Shown: piece after piece, positions 24,280 to 34,471 of the stretch
Position numbering within the stretch: the stretch's first letter is position 1
Layout of the letters: each line of letters starts with the position of its first letter
Assembly: GCA_039819785.1 (NCBI GenBank)
Contig: JBCBRH010000021.1
Span: 4,885-68,884, forward strand
DNA from: JBCBRD01 sp039819785
GTDB taxonomy: Bacteria; Pseudomonadota; Alphaproteobacteria; Rhizobiales; Hyphomicrobiaceae
Direction of reading: 5' to 3'
Length of the DNA stretch: 64,000 bases
Notes under the pieces: generated by a model
The model's database searches: none
What the model was told of the DNA's origin: nothing
The model's input: only the letters and a program-made list of their open reading frames with translations
Translations under genes and position numbers: made by a program

Positions 24280-27099
24280 CTACTCGGCCGCGATAACGGA
24301 TTGAGTGTCCGATGGCTTTTGGATCCGTGCCGCGCAGTATTTGAACTCCGGGATTTTCCCCATCGGGTCAAGCTCCGGGTTGGTCAGGAAGTTCGCCGGG
24401 CTCTCGGCGAAACAGAAGGGGATGAACAGCATTCCCTCGGCAATGTCCCGGTCAACGCGGACTTTGAGTGTGATCTTGCCCCGGCGGGTTTCGACAATGG
24501 CGTCACTGCCAGCTTCCATGTTCAGCCGCTCCGCATCGCGCGGGTTCAGACCGACAATGGCTTCAGGCTCGAGAGCGTCAAGGTTCGATGCGCGGCGCGT
24601 CATGGAGCCGGTGTGCCAATGTTCCAGCAGGCGGCCGGTGGTCAGAACCATCGGGAAGTCTGCGTCTGGAAGTTCATCGGGTGGTAAAAGCTCTGCGGGC
24701 ACCAGCTTCGCCCGGCCGGAAGGTGTTGGGAACGACGTTGCAAAGATGATTTCGTTGCCGGGCTTGTCGGGTGCATCGCAGGGGTAGGTGACGCTGTCTT
24801 CCTGGAGAAGGCGTTCCCATGTGATGTTGTCGAATGACGGCATGACAGATGCCATTTCGCTGAAGACCTCATCGACGTCCTTGTAGTCCCATTTGACGCC
24901 GATGCGATTGGCAAGCGCCTGGATCAATTCCCAATCCTGGCGTGCTTCACCCGGTGGTGACACAACCGGACGGGCCAGTTGCACCTGACGGTTGGTGTTC
25001 GTGAAGGTTCCCCATTTTTCAGCGTGCGCAGAAGACGGCAGTACGACGTCGGCATGCCAGGCCGTTTCAGTGAGGAAGATATCCTGGACAACGAGGTGGT
25101 CGAGTTTGGCCAGTGCTTTGCGGGCGTGCTGCACATCGGGGTCGGACATCGCGGGGTTTTCGCCCATGACGTACAGGCCTTTGACGTCGTCGTTGTGGAT
25201 TGCCTGCATGATTTCGACGACGGTGAGGCCGGGCTGGTCACTCAACTCCGTGCCCCAGAGTGCTTCGTATTTGGCTTTGATTGCGGGGTCTTTGACCGAG
25301 ATATAGTCAGGATAGACCATCGGGATCAGACCGGCATCCGATGCGCCTTGGACGTTGTTTTGTCCGCGTAGAGGGTGCAGGCCGGTGCCTGCGCGACCGA
25401 TCTGGCCGGTGATGAGCGCCAACGCAATGAGACAGCGGGCATTGTCGGTGCCGTGGGTGTGCTGGGAGACGCCCATGCCCCAGAAAATGATGGAGCGTTC
25501 AGAGCGGGCATAGATCCGCGCGACTTCGCGAAGGGTCTCAGCTGGGATGTTACAAACGGCTTCCATCTTTTCAGGTGAGAAGTCTTTGATCTTGTCCTTG
25601 AGCGCGGCGTAACCGTCGGTGTGCGCCTGGACGTATTGCAGATCGTAGAGACCTTCTTCGATGATGACGTGCAGCATCGCATTCAACATCGCGACGTCTG
25701 TCCCCGGCTTGAACTGCAGCATGTGGGAGGCGTACCGGCCCATGCCGTCCTGGTGGCCGCGGGGGTCCATGATGATGAGCTTCGCGCCGCGCTTGGCTGC
25801 GTTTTTCAAATAGGTGGCTGCAACTGGATGGTTCTGTGTCGGGCGCGCACCGATGACGATCATGCAGTCACTGTCTTTGGCGGCTGTGAATGGCGCGGTC
25901 ACGGCGCCGGAATTCAGGCCTTCCATGAGTGCGGCCACGGAGGACGCGTGACAGAGCCTAGTGCAGTGATCGACGTTGTTGGTGTGGAAGCCCTGACGGA
26001 TCAACTTCTGGAACAGGTAGGCTTCTTCGTTGGAGCCTTTCGCGGACCCAAACCCGGCGAGCGCGTTGCCGCCGTCTTCGTCGTAGGTCTTTCTCAATCC
26101 GCCAGCCGCGCGTTCGAGAGCTTCCTCCCAGGTTGCTTCGCGGAAGACCTTGTCCACATCACCGCGTGGGATTTCCATATCCCAGGCCTTGGGCGCATCA
26201 TCGCGGCGGACCAATGGTTTGGTCAGGCGGTCTTCGTGGTGGATGTAGTCGAAGCCGAAGCGGCCCTTCACGCAAAGGCGGTTTTCGTTGGCGGGTCCGT
26301 CGCGGCCATCTACATAAAGGATTTTGTTGTCCTTGACGTGAACCGATGTCTGGCAGCCAACACCGCAGAACGGGCACAGCGAGTCCACGGTTTCTTCTTC
26401 ATAGGCAACGCGCTTGCCGGTGTCGTCCAGCAGGTTGGCTTCCATCAGCGCGCCTGTGGGGCAAGCCTGTACGCACTCGCCACAGGCTACGCACGTGGAG
26501 TCTCCCATCTCGGTGTCGAAGTCGAAGATGACTTTCGAGCCGTGGCCGCGATAGGCCATGCCGATGACGTCGTTGGATTGCACTTCACGGCATGCGCGCA
26601 CGCACAGTCCGCAATTGATGCAGGCGTCGAGGTGGACGGAGATGGCTGAATGCGTCACGTCACCTTCTGGCCGATCAGCGCCCGGTAGCCTGGATGTCGT
26701 GGCGATATCCATGTCTGAGACCCAGTTCCAGAACTTGGAGGCCGGGTCGTGACTGTCTTCTTTGTTGGGCTGATCGGCGATGAGAAGTTCGAACACCATC
26801 TCACGGCTTTTCTTGGCACGCTCTGAGGCCGTTTTGACCTTCATGCCTTCACCGGCGGTGCGCTGACACGATGCGGCCAACACACGTTCACCCTCGATTT
26901 CGACCATGCAGGCGCGGCAATTGCCGTCAGCGCGGTACCCTGGTGCAGGGTTCCAGCACAAATGCGGAATGGTGGTGCCTTCGCGTTTTGCAACCTGCCA
27001 GATCGTTTCGTCCGGAGCTGCCTCAACCGTGCGGCCGTCGAGTTCGAATGTGATTTTCTTGTCAGTCATCGGTGCGTCCCGGTGTTGGGTTTTCGCCAT
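24280..27099 (-). CDS. NAD-dependent formate dehydrogenase, molybdo/tungstopterin alpha subunit (FDH1/FdsA type)
   Basis: 939 aa. The N-terminus (about 1-90) is a [2Fe-2S] domain (HLCWNPAPGYRADGNCRACM). Next is a NuoG-like [4Fe-4S] domain, then a two-cluster ferredoxin module (CINCGLCVRAC, CVACGECVQACPTG), then the [4Fe-4S] site CPFCGVGCQ. The bis-pterin catalytic domain has the metal-ligand cysteine in HCTRLCHASSV, so it is a Cys enzyme, not Sec. It oxidises formate to CO2 and passes electrons to the NuoEF-like subunit upstream. The start could also be the ATG at 27069. The two-subunit architecture fits the FDH1 class, whose Methylorubrum member contains tungsten; the metal here is not provable by reading. 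Confidence 0.93.
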   Translation of the reverse strand: MAKTQHRDAPMTDKKITFELDGRTVEAAPDETIWQVAKREGTTIPHLCWNPAPGYRADGNCRACMVEIEGERVLAASCQRTAGEGMKVKTASERAKKSREMVFELLIADQPNKEDSHDPASKFWNWVSDMDIATTSRLPGADRPEGDVTHSAISVHLDACINCGLCVRACREVQSNDVIGMAYRGHGSKVIFDFDTEMGDSTCVACGECVQACPTGALMEANLLDDTGKRVAYEEETVDSLCPFCGVGCQTSVHVKDNKILYVDGRDGPANENRLCVKGRFGFDYIHHEDRLTKPLVRRDDAPKAWDMEIPRGDVDKVFREATWEEALERAAGGLRKTYDEDGGNALAGFGSAKGSNEEAYLFQKLIRQGFHTNNVDHCTRLCHASSVAALMEGLNSGAVTAPFTAAKDSDCMIVIGARPTQNHPVAATYLKNAAKRGAKLIIMDPRGHQDGMGRYASHMLQFKPGTDVAMLNAMLHVIIEEGLYDLQYVQAHTDGYAALKDKIKDFSPEKMEAVCNIPAETLREVARIYARSERSIIFWGMGVSQHTHGTDNARCLIALALITGQIGRAGTGLHPLRGQNNVQGASDAGLIPMVYPDYISVKDPAIKAKYEALWGTELSDQPGLTVVEIMQAIHNDDVKGLYVMGENPAMSDPDVQHARKALAKLDHLVVQDIFLTETAWHADVVLPSSAHAEKWGTFTNTNRQVQLARPVVSPPGEARQDWELIQALANRIGVKWDYKDVDEVFSEMASVMPSFDNITWERLLQEDSVTYPCDAPDKPGNEIIFATSFPTPSGRAKLVPAELLPPDELPDADFPMVLTTGRLLEHWHTGSMTRRASNLDALEPEAIVGLNPRDAERLNMEAGSDAIVETRRGKITLKVRVDRDIAEGMLFIPFCFAESPANFLTNPELDPMGKIPEFKYCAARIQKPSDTQSVIAAE

Positions 27100-27128
27100 C
27101 GTTTGCTGTTTTGAAGTTTGAGACGTGG

Positions 27129-28862
27129 TCAGTTTTTCAAGTCATCTGGGAAGAACTTGACCACGCTGGCCAATGGATTTGATGCGGCCTGACCCAAGCC
27201 GCAGATGGACGCGTCACGCATCACCTGTGCCAGGTCGTTCAGGAGGTCGACGTCCCACTTGTTTTTCTGCATGAGTTTGACGGCCTTTTCGGTGCCGTTG
27301 CGGCATGGCGTGCATTGCCCGCAGCTTTCATCTTCGAAAAAGCGCATCAGGTTTAAAGCGGCAGCTTTCATATCATCCTGGTCGGACAGAATGACGACGG
27401 CGTGAGAGCCGACGAAGCAGCCGTGTTTTTCCAGGGTTCCGAAGTCGAGCGGGATGTCAGCCATGGAGGCTGGGAGGATGCCGCCAGATGCGCCACCGGG
27501 CAGATAGCCCTTGAACGTGTGGCCATCGACCATGCCGCCGCACTGGGCGATGAGTTCCTCAGCGGTAGTCCCAGCAGCGGTAGGAATGACGCCTGGGTTT
27601 TTGACGCGGCCCGACACGGAGTATGACCGCAAGCCCTTGGCGCCGTTTTTGCCTTGGTCTGCAAACCAGTCGGCGCCTTTTTCGATGATCTGCGGAATCC
27701 AGTAGAGCGTCTCGATGTTGTTGACGAGGGTGGGGCGATTGAAAACCCCGACTTGTGCCACGTAGGGCGGGCGGTGGCGTGGCAGTCCGCGCTTTCCTTC
27801 GATCGACTCGATCATCGCGCTTTCTTCGCCGCAGATGTAAGCCCCAGCCCCGCGACGGATTGAAATCTTGGTATGTGCCGTTAGGCCCGCGGCCTCGATT
27901 TTCTGGATTTCTGTTTTGAGGATCTTGATGACGGCTGGGTATTCGTCGCGCATGTAGAGGAAAATCTCTTCAGCTTCGACGGCCCAGGCTGCGATGAGCA
28001 TGCCTTCCAGGAATTGGTGCGGGCGTGTCTCCAGGTAATGGCGGTCTTTGAAGGTGCCGGGTTCGCCCTCGTCTCCATTGACTGCCATGAGACGTGGGCC
28101 TTTTTCGGCGCGAACGAAGCCCCATTTCTTGCCCGTCGGGAAGCCGGCCCCACCGAGGCCGCGCAAGCCACCATCGGAGAGAAGGCCGATGACATCATCG
28201 ACGGACATCGCTCCGGAAAGACAGGATTTCAGCGTCTTATATCCACCGACCGAAGCATAACCGTAAAAGTCCTGATACTCTGGGATTTGTGTTTCCACCG
28301 CGCCAGTTTCTGCAAGGCCAAGTACCTTTGCAGCCGTTGCGTGGTCAACGTGACGGTGTCCGACGTGGACAGCTGGCGCGGTGTGGCATGAGCCGATGCA
28401 GGGGGCGCGCACAACGCGCACGTCCGATGGGGCTTTGGTCTCTAATGCCGTGATCAGATCTTCGGCGCCCGCCAGCATGCATGATAGGCTGTCGCACACG
28501 CGGATGGTGGTGCGGGCTGGGCGCTCGGCACCATCTGGTACAACGTCAAAATGCGCGTAAAACGTTGCAACCTCGAAGACTTCAGCCATGGGGATGCGCA
28601 GGCATTCGGAAAGTCCGTGAAGGTGTCCGGCTGGGAGGCAGCCTTCGGCGTCTTGGATCAGATGGAGGTATTCGATTAACAGCGCGCGTTCGTAAGGTCC
28701 CGGACCGATCAGCTTTTCAACCGCCTCGCGCTCGCCAGCCTGAAGGACGCGACCTTTAGGATGTGACAGCGCCTGACGTCTGCCTGCCCCGGGGTGGATC
28801 GGCCGCTTTGGGCCTTTGCCGTTTGAGCCGCCGTTGCCACCTGGTGTGGACATGTCGTTCAT
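27129..28862 (-). CDS. NAD-dependent formate dehydrogenase beta subunit (fused NuoE-NuoF-like diaphorase)
   Basis: 577 aa. The ATG at 28862 is preceded by GGAGGAAATCG, clearly better than a start at 28904. Residues about 35-190 are NuoE/FdsG-like with [2Fe-2S] cysteines in CDSLSCMLAG and CIGSCHTAP. Residues about 225-570 are NuoF/FdsB-like with FMN/NAD motifs RGLGGAGFPTGKKW, NGDEGEPGTFKDR and GAGAYICGEESAMIES, and the [4Fe-4S] motif SCGQCTPCRNGT. It transfers electrons from the alpha subunit to NAD+. The gene lies 29 bp upstream of the alpha subunit and 101 bp after the SucD-like gene, forming one minus-strand operon. Confidence 0.94.
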   Translation of the reverse strand: MNDMSTPGGNGGSNGKGPKRPIHPGAGRRQALSHPKGRVLQAGEREAVEKLIGPGPYERALLIEYLHLIQDAEGCLPAGHLHGLSECLRIPMAEVFEVATFYAHFDVVPDGAERPARTTIRVCDSLSCMLAGAEDLITALETKAPSDVRVVRAPCIGSCHTAPAVHVGHRHVDHATAAKVLGLAETGAVETQIPEYQDFYGYASVGGYKTLKSCLSGAMSVDDVIGLLSDGGLRGLGGAGFPTGKKWGFVRAEKGPRLMAVNGDEGEPGTFKDRHYLETRPHQFLEGMLIAAWAVEAEEIFLYMRDEYPAVIKILKTEIQKIEAAGLTAHTKISIRRGAGAYICGEESAMIESIEGKRGLPRHRPPYVAQVGVFNRPTLVNNIETLYWIPQIIEKGADWFADQGKNGAKGLRSYSVSGRVKNPGVIPTAAGTTAEELIAQCGGMVDGHTFKGYLPGGASGGILPASMADIPLDFGTLEKHGCFVGSHAVVILSDQDDMKAAALNLMRFFEDESCGQCTPCRNGTEKAVKLMQKNKWDVDLLNDLAQVMRDASICGLGQAASNPLASVVKFFPDDLKN

Positions 28863-28963
28863 CGATTTCCTCCAAGGTCGGCTCCGTCTGGCGGTTCGAC
28901 CCATGTCTTGTTGTGCGCTAGTCGTTCCGGTCTGCGCCTTTTGGGTTATATCTTTTGCGGTGG

Positions 28964-29854
28964 TTATGCCGATTTCGCAATCTTCAAAGCATCCCGCATG
29001 GTTTCCCCAACCTTACTTGCATTCATTGCAACGATCACACCTGCAGCTTTGAGGGCCTGAATTTTGGATTCGGCGGCTGCGTCGGACCCTGTGTTGGCGA
29101 GGGCTCCCGCGTGCCCCATGCGTCGTTCCGGCGGCGCGTGTCGTCCAGCTATCAATGCGACGACCGGTTTGTTCGATTTTCGTTCGGCGATGAGCTTGGC
29201 TGCCGCCTGCTCCTCAATGCCACCGATCTCGCCTATAATAATTATACCTTCGGTTTCGTCATCGTCCAAGAAGAGCTCAACGCAGGTTTTAAGATCGAGG
29301 CCATGTATTGGGTCGCCTCCGACGCCGACGGTGGTGGACTGGCCGAGATTCGCCGCGGTCGTCTGTAGGACGATTTCGCTGGTCAGGGAGGCTGAGCGCG
29401 ACGCTATGCCAATCGAGCCAGGACGGGCGTCGACCGTAGCCATTACGCCGAGCTGTGCGACGCCTGGGGCTAAAACGCCTTGTGAGTTTGCACCGACGAG
29501 AACCGTTTTTGTGCCGCTCAGAGCCTGACGGACCTTAATCATATCGAGCAGGGGCACGCGCTCGGTGACGCAGACGATGAGATCAAGTTCGGCCTCAATG
29601 GCTTCGATCATCGCCCTGGCTGCATTTATCGGCGGCACGAAGACCAACGATGCGTTGGCACCTGTTTCATTTGCGGCTTCGGAGATGGTTTCGAAAACTG
29701 GCTGATCGAGGTGTTTCCGTCCGCCTTTGCCCGGCACCACACCGGCAACGATTTTCGTGCCATACGACATCATCCGTCCGCAGTGGAAGGTTGCCGTTCT
29801 GCCGGTGAAGCCCTGGCAGAGCACTCTCGTCTGTGGACCAACAAGGATTGCCAT
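28964..29854 (-). CDS. SucD-like CoA-ligase alpha subunit (diverged; substrate unknown)
   Basis: 296 aa, the usual alpha-chain length. The CoA-binding N-terminal domain has VLCQGFTGRTATFHCGRM and GVVPGKGGRKH. The phosphohistidine loop RRMGHAGAL is intact. GIASRSASLTSEIV replaces the normal SRSGTLTYE, and GANSQG replaces the highly conserved GPNCPG, a loop at the CoA/acid pocket. VGVGGDPIHGLD is near normal. It is the first gene of the formate dehydrogenase operon, and the matching beta chain is at 8367-9551. The altered loops suggest an acid other than succinate. Possibilities are malate, oxalate, a 2-hydroxy acid or formate. Confidence 0.8.
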   Translation of the reverse strand: MAILVGPQTRVLCQGFTGRTATFHCGRMMSYGTKIVAGVVPGKGGRKHLDQPVFETISEAANETGANASLVFVPPINAARAMIEAIEAELDLIVCVTERVPLLDMIKVRQALSGTKTVLVGANSQGVLAPGVAQLGVMATVDARPGSIGIASRSASLTSEIVLQTTAANLGQSTTVGVGGDPIHGLDLKTCVELFLDDDETEGIIIIGEIGGIEEQAAAKLIAERKSNKPVVALIAGRHAPPERRMGHAGALANTGSDAAAESKIQALKAAGVIVAMNASKVGETMRDALKIAKSA

Positions 29855-29952
29855 CCGATCTCACTATCCTAGGTCTGTCTAAACGGTGGTGGCCAGAGCC
29901 GCAGCTGCCCAGCAATGGTTATGTCGTTTGTTGTCCGAGTTCTATCATGGCA

Positions 29953-30048
29953 CTGGGCGTTCGAGATACTGGGCGTTCGAGATACTGGGCGTTCGAGATA
30001 CTGGGCGTTCGAGATACTGGGTGTTCGAGATACTGGGTGTTCGAGATA
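29953..30048. repeat. Six head-to-tail copies of a 16-bp repeat upstream of the SucD-fdh operon
   Basis: The unit is CTGGGCGTTCGAGATA. Copies 1-4 are identical and copies 5-6 differ by one C-to-T change (CTGGGTGTTCGAGATA), with no spacers. A partial inverted copy, CCAGTATTCG, follows at 30063-30072. The array starts 99 bp upstream of the SucD-like start codon. Sixteen bp is about 1.5 helical turns. It may be a binding-site array or a slippage-prone minisatellite. Confidence 0.92.
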
Positions 30049-30280
30049 ATGGGGGTGTCGTTCCAGTATTCGTATTGACGTGGGCCAGAGACTTGACCTC
30101 GGGAATGGACTGGACCGAACACGCCAGCGATTTTTGAGCCCATGGCCTCCCGACTTCAGGCTTTTGGATGTCTTCGCTCATGCACCGGTTCGAATGAGTG
30201 AAAGCCTAGCCGCGTCTTGGCAGACGCGGACGAGACACTCGATCTGAACAGCTTAGGGTCGGATAAACCGCCTTGAGGAG

Positions 30281-30305
30281 TATATGGCATATCATATGCC
30301 ATATA
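30281..30305. promoter_or_regulatory. Perfect 25-nt AT-rich palindrome, probable operator
   Basis: TATATGGCATAT, a central C, then ATATGCCATATA form a perfect 12-bp inverted repeat, 315 bp upstream of the ATP-grasp gene start and about 430 bp upstream of the SucD-like start. There is no T run, so it is not a terminator. Dyads of this size usually bind dimeric regulators. Confidence 0.5.
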
Positions 30306-30619
30306 TCGCTTAAAGAGCTTATTCAAAGTGGGTGACCACACGTTTTTGAATCGTGTCTTTGAGTTTGCTAGGCTCAGGCGCGAGGCCAATGCATAGGTCG
30401 TTCAGCTGGACTTATGTTGATGTGCTGGGTTTGTGTGGGGGCTCATGGTGAAGTCACCGTCCGCCACAGTTAAACGCAAGATATGTCCAAAATAGGCATA
30501 TGCCTGGTCTGTGTTCAAGCACACAACAAATCTGTACTTTGGAACCTCAGGCCGTTGTTGTTTGTCTTGACTGAGGCGTAATTTGGCGACGACGGCAAAC
30601 CAGGGAGCAAATCTTTCAC

Positions 30620-32044
<1,425 letters not shown>

Positions 32045-32088
32045 CTAGACGCGTTTCCTCCTTCGCAAAGGTTTGCAAAACACTCATC

Positions 32089-33099
32089 GTGATGCACCAA
32101 GAACAAAAAACGTACCCAGTCCGCGTTCGCAACAAAGGAATGCTCGGGCGCGCAGCCAATGATTTGTTCTGGCTTGCGCGCTACGTGGAGCGGGCCGAGA
32201 ACATGGCGCGCATTATCGATGTGGGCTACCGGCTGGCGCTGTTGCCGCGCGATGGTACTGGCAACCACAACGAGTGGCGCTCTACGCTGGAAAGCGCGGG
32301 CTGTCTGGATGGCTTCCTGGAGCAGCATGACGAACTCCAAACCCGTGAGGTTGTGGACTATCTGCTGTTTGATCCTGAGAATCCCTCAAGCATAAGGTCG
32401 TGTCTGTATCAGGCCCGGCAGAATGCACGGTCTCAGCGCACGTCCATGACGCGTGAAATGTGGGAGGCCTTAAACCTCGCATGGCTTGAGTTTGCAGCTT
32501 ATGACAGGCAGCACGTCACATCAGATCAGTTGCTGCAAATTTTGGATAGCGTAAAGCAGGCATCCGCCATGTGGCGCGGCACGATGCTCAATACTGTGCT
32601 GCGGGATGACCGGTTTCATTTTCTGCAGCTCGGTGCTTTCCTGGAAAGGGCTGATAACACCGCGCGTATTCTGGATGTGAAGTATTACGTTTTGTTGCCG
32701 AGCCTTGCTGCGATTGGAAGCGGGATCGACAATTTCCAGTGGGCGACGGTTCTGCGGTCGGTGGCGGGCCATCGCAGCTACAACCACGTTTATCGGGCAG
32801 GCTACCGTCCTTTGAACATTGCCGAATTCCTGATCTTAAACGACCAGATGCCACGGTCGCTTGCGACTTGCTATGGCTACATCACACAGTCGCTGTATGG
32901 GTTAAACGAGCTTTACGGCGAGGAAACCACGTGCCTTCAAACGGCCTCGACGACGGAAAACCTGCTTCGCAATGGCGACATCGAAGCGATCTTTTCAACG
33001 GGGCTTCATGAATTTCTGTCTGACCTGATTGCCCGCAATAATCGGTTGGGCGCGGACATATCCGACGCTTATCACTTCGAGACCGTCAGGCCTGGCTAG
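32089..33099 (+). CDS. Alpha-E domain protein (DUF403)
   Basis: 336 aa. Starts GTG at 32089 or ATG at 32092, 44 bp after the ATP-grasp gene. The all-alpha family pattern begins MLGRAANDLFWLARYVERAENMARIIDV and continues with RTSMTREMWEALN, FHFLQLGAFLERADNTARIL and FLILNDQMPRSLATCY. This is the conserved partner of circularly permuted ATP-grasp proteins, proposed to take part in the same modification system. It is cytosolic, with no signal or TM segment. No catalytic residue is recognisable. Confidence 0.9.
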   Translation: MMHQEQKTYPVRVRNKGMLGRAANDLFWLARYVERAENMARIIDVGYRLALLPRDGTGNHNEWRSTLESAGCLDGFLEQHDELQTREVVDYLLFDPENPSSIRSCLYQARQNARSQRTSMTREMWEALNLAWLEFAAYDRQHVTSDQLLQILDSVKQASAMWRGTMLNTVLRDDRFHFLQLGAFLERADNTARILDVKYYVLLPSLAAIGSGIDNFQWATVLRSVAGHRSYNHVYRAGYRPLNIAEFLILNDQMPRSLATCYGYITQSLYGLNELYGEETTCLQTASTTENLLRNGDIEAIFSTGLHEFLSDLIARNNRLGADISDAYHFETVRPG

Positions 33100-33235
33100 G
33101 CTGGACTCATGTCGTTTGGGCTGGAGAAGGCTCGGCCAAGCCAGTCCCAGCTGAGCCAAGTGGGGCCGGGTTCGTCCAGTCTTCGATCCCGTTCCAAGCA
33201 AGGATGCTCTTTCATCAGGATGCCAAGAGGCTTTG

Positions 33236-34369
33236 ATGCAGATTACACTTCGTCATACGTACCGCATTGAACTGAACGAGCCGGTGTTTGATGCCGTGTT
33301 GGCGTTGCGTGCCACCGCTTCGCAGTTTGACGGCCAGGATATCGAGACCTGGAATGTGGTCGCGCCAGGGCTTGAGACCGCGCCAATTGCGGTCGACGGC
33401 TTTGGCAATGTCGTTCGGTTGATCTCACTGCCACACCAGCAGCACGAGATTGTCGTGCAGATTTCTGGAAAAGTGGACCGCACCGATACGTTCGGCATGA
33501 TCAAGGGGCTGGCCGAACCCTGCCGTCCCCATGTGTATCTGCGGACGACCGAGCTGACGGAGCCGGGAGACGATATTGCCGAGAAGGTCAGCGCCATTTC
33601 GCAGGACAGCCCGTTGGCGGTGATGCACGCCTGGAATGAGTTTGTGCACCGGACCTGGGCCTACGAGAGGGCCGTAGACCCCGAGGTGTCCAAACCTAAG
33701 CAGAAATCGAAGCGGAAGAAGGCAGGCCAACGTGGAACGCGCAGTCCGGATGCAAACGCCGCTGGGGCCGATGGTGCTTTAACTGACGACAATGCGATCC
33801 AAAGTGAAGGCGAAGCGGGCGTTGGCAATCCCGCCTTCAAGTCTTCGCCTTTGCCGGTTGGAGACGTGGTCCGACTGGGGTGTGGGGACGGCATTGATCT
33901 CGCGCATGTCTTCATTGCGGGTGCGCGCCATCTGGACCTGCCGGCGCGCGTTGTGCTGGGGTATTTGGCGCGACCGAAAATAGACGAAGAACCCGAGACG
34001 AACGGCGATCTCCTTCCACCGGGACGCCATGCCTGGGCTGAGGTTTGGATTGAGGGTCTAGGTTGGGTCGGGTTCGATCCTGTGCTCAATCAGTGCCCGA
34101 CGGATCGATATGTCCGGTTGTCCTGCGCCCTGGACGGGAACGGTGCCGTCATGTTGCGGTCGGTTCCAGGTTTAGACGACCTGGGGCGCGTGACCGAGAC
34201 GGTCGAACTTTCACTGCCTGATCTGGATCCGGAAGTGGATGAGCATCAAAGCCGGCAGGATGTTGGGGCCGGTGACACAGATCACTCGCAGGTTGGAGAC
34301 GGTGCTGGCGACGCATCGACGTCAGACCCCTCGAACCAGAGCGGGTCTCAGACGCAGAGCCAGTCCTGA
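33236..34369 (+). CDS. Transglutaminase-like protein lacking the canonical catalytic cysteine
   Basis: 377 aa; the ATG at 33236 follows AAGAGG. The N-terminal beta domain (1-110, ITLRHTYRIELNEPV) is typical of bacterial transglutaminase-like proteins paired with alpha-E genes. A charged, disordered insert (about 150-205, KPKQKSKRKKAG) splits the core. The core helix that normally reads GVCQDFAH reads GDGIDLAHVFIAGARHLDLPA, so the nucleophile position is Gly; a Cys sits three residues earlier (LGCGDGI). The His (GRHAWAEVWIEG) and Asp (VGFDPVLNQ) of the triad remain. A Ser/Gln/Asp-rich tail ends the protein. It may be inactive, or use the displaced Cys. Confidence 0.82.
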   Translation: MQITLRHTYRIELNEPVFDAVLALRATASQFDGQDIETWNVVAPGLETAPIAVDGFGNVVRLISLPHQQHEIVVQISGKVDRTDTFGMIKGLAEPCRPHVYLRTTELTEPGDDIAEKVSAISQDSPLAVMHAWNEFVHRTWAYERAVDPEVSKPKQKSKRKKAGQRGTRSPDANAAGADGALTDDNAIQSEGEAGVGNPAFKSSPLPVGDVVRLGCGDGIDLAHVFIAGARHLDLPARVVLGYLARPKIDEEPETNGDLLPPGRHAWAEVWIEGLGWVGFDPVLNQCPTDRYVRLSCALDGNGAVMLRSVPGLDDLGRVTETVELSLPDLDPEVDEHQSRQDVGAGDTDHSQVGDGAGDASTSDPSNQSGSQTQSQS

Positions 34370-34471
34370 GGCACATGCTTCCTTGCTTCCTGCCGGGCTG
34401 ATCTTTGCGAAGGCCGAGCGTCAAAGTCGTTGTCAGGGTCACGCCAAACGCTGGGTTTTCCCAACTCGCAA

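Larger units (their letters stand above)
29855..30619. other. Divergent intergenic region with tandem repeats and palindromes
   Basis: No gene is supported in these 765 bp between the SucD-fdh operon (minus) and the ATP-grasp gene (plus). It contains six 16-bp direct repeats (29953-30048), a perfect 8-bp-stem hairpin CCGCGTCT-tggc-AGACGCGG (30210-30229) and a 25-nt AT-rich palindrome (30281-30305). This density of signals marks it as a control region. Confidence 0.55.

Noticed and set aside
25621..26649. Open frame of 342 codons on the plus strand
   Set aside because: Antisense to the formate dehydrogenase alpha gene; no recognisable motifs and no ribosome-binding site.
29953..30048. Possible CRISPR array
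   Set aside because: The 16-bp units are directly contiguous without spacers and no cas genes are present, so this is a tandem repeat.
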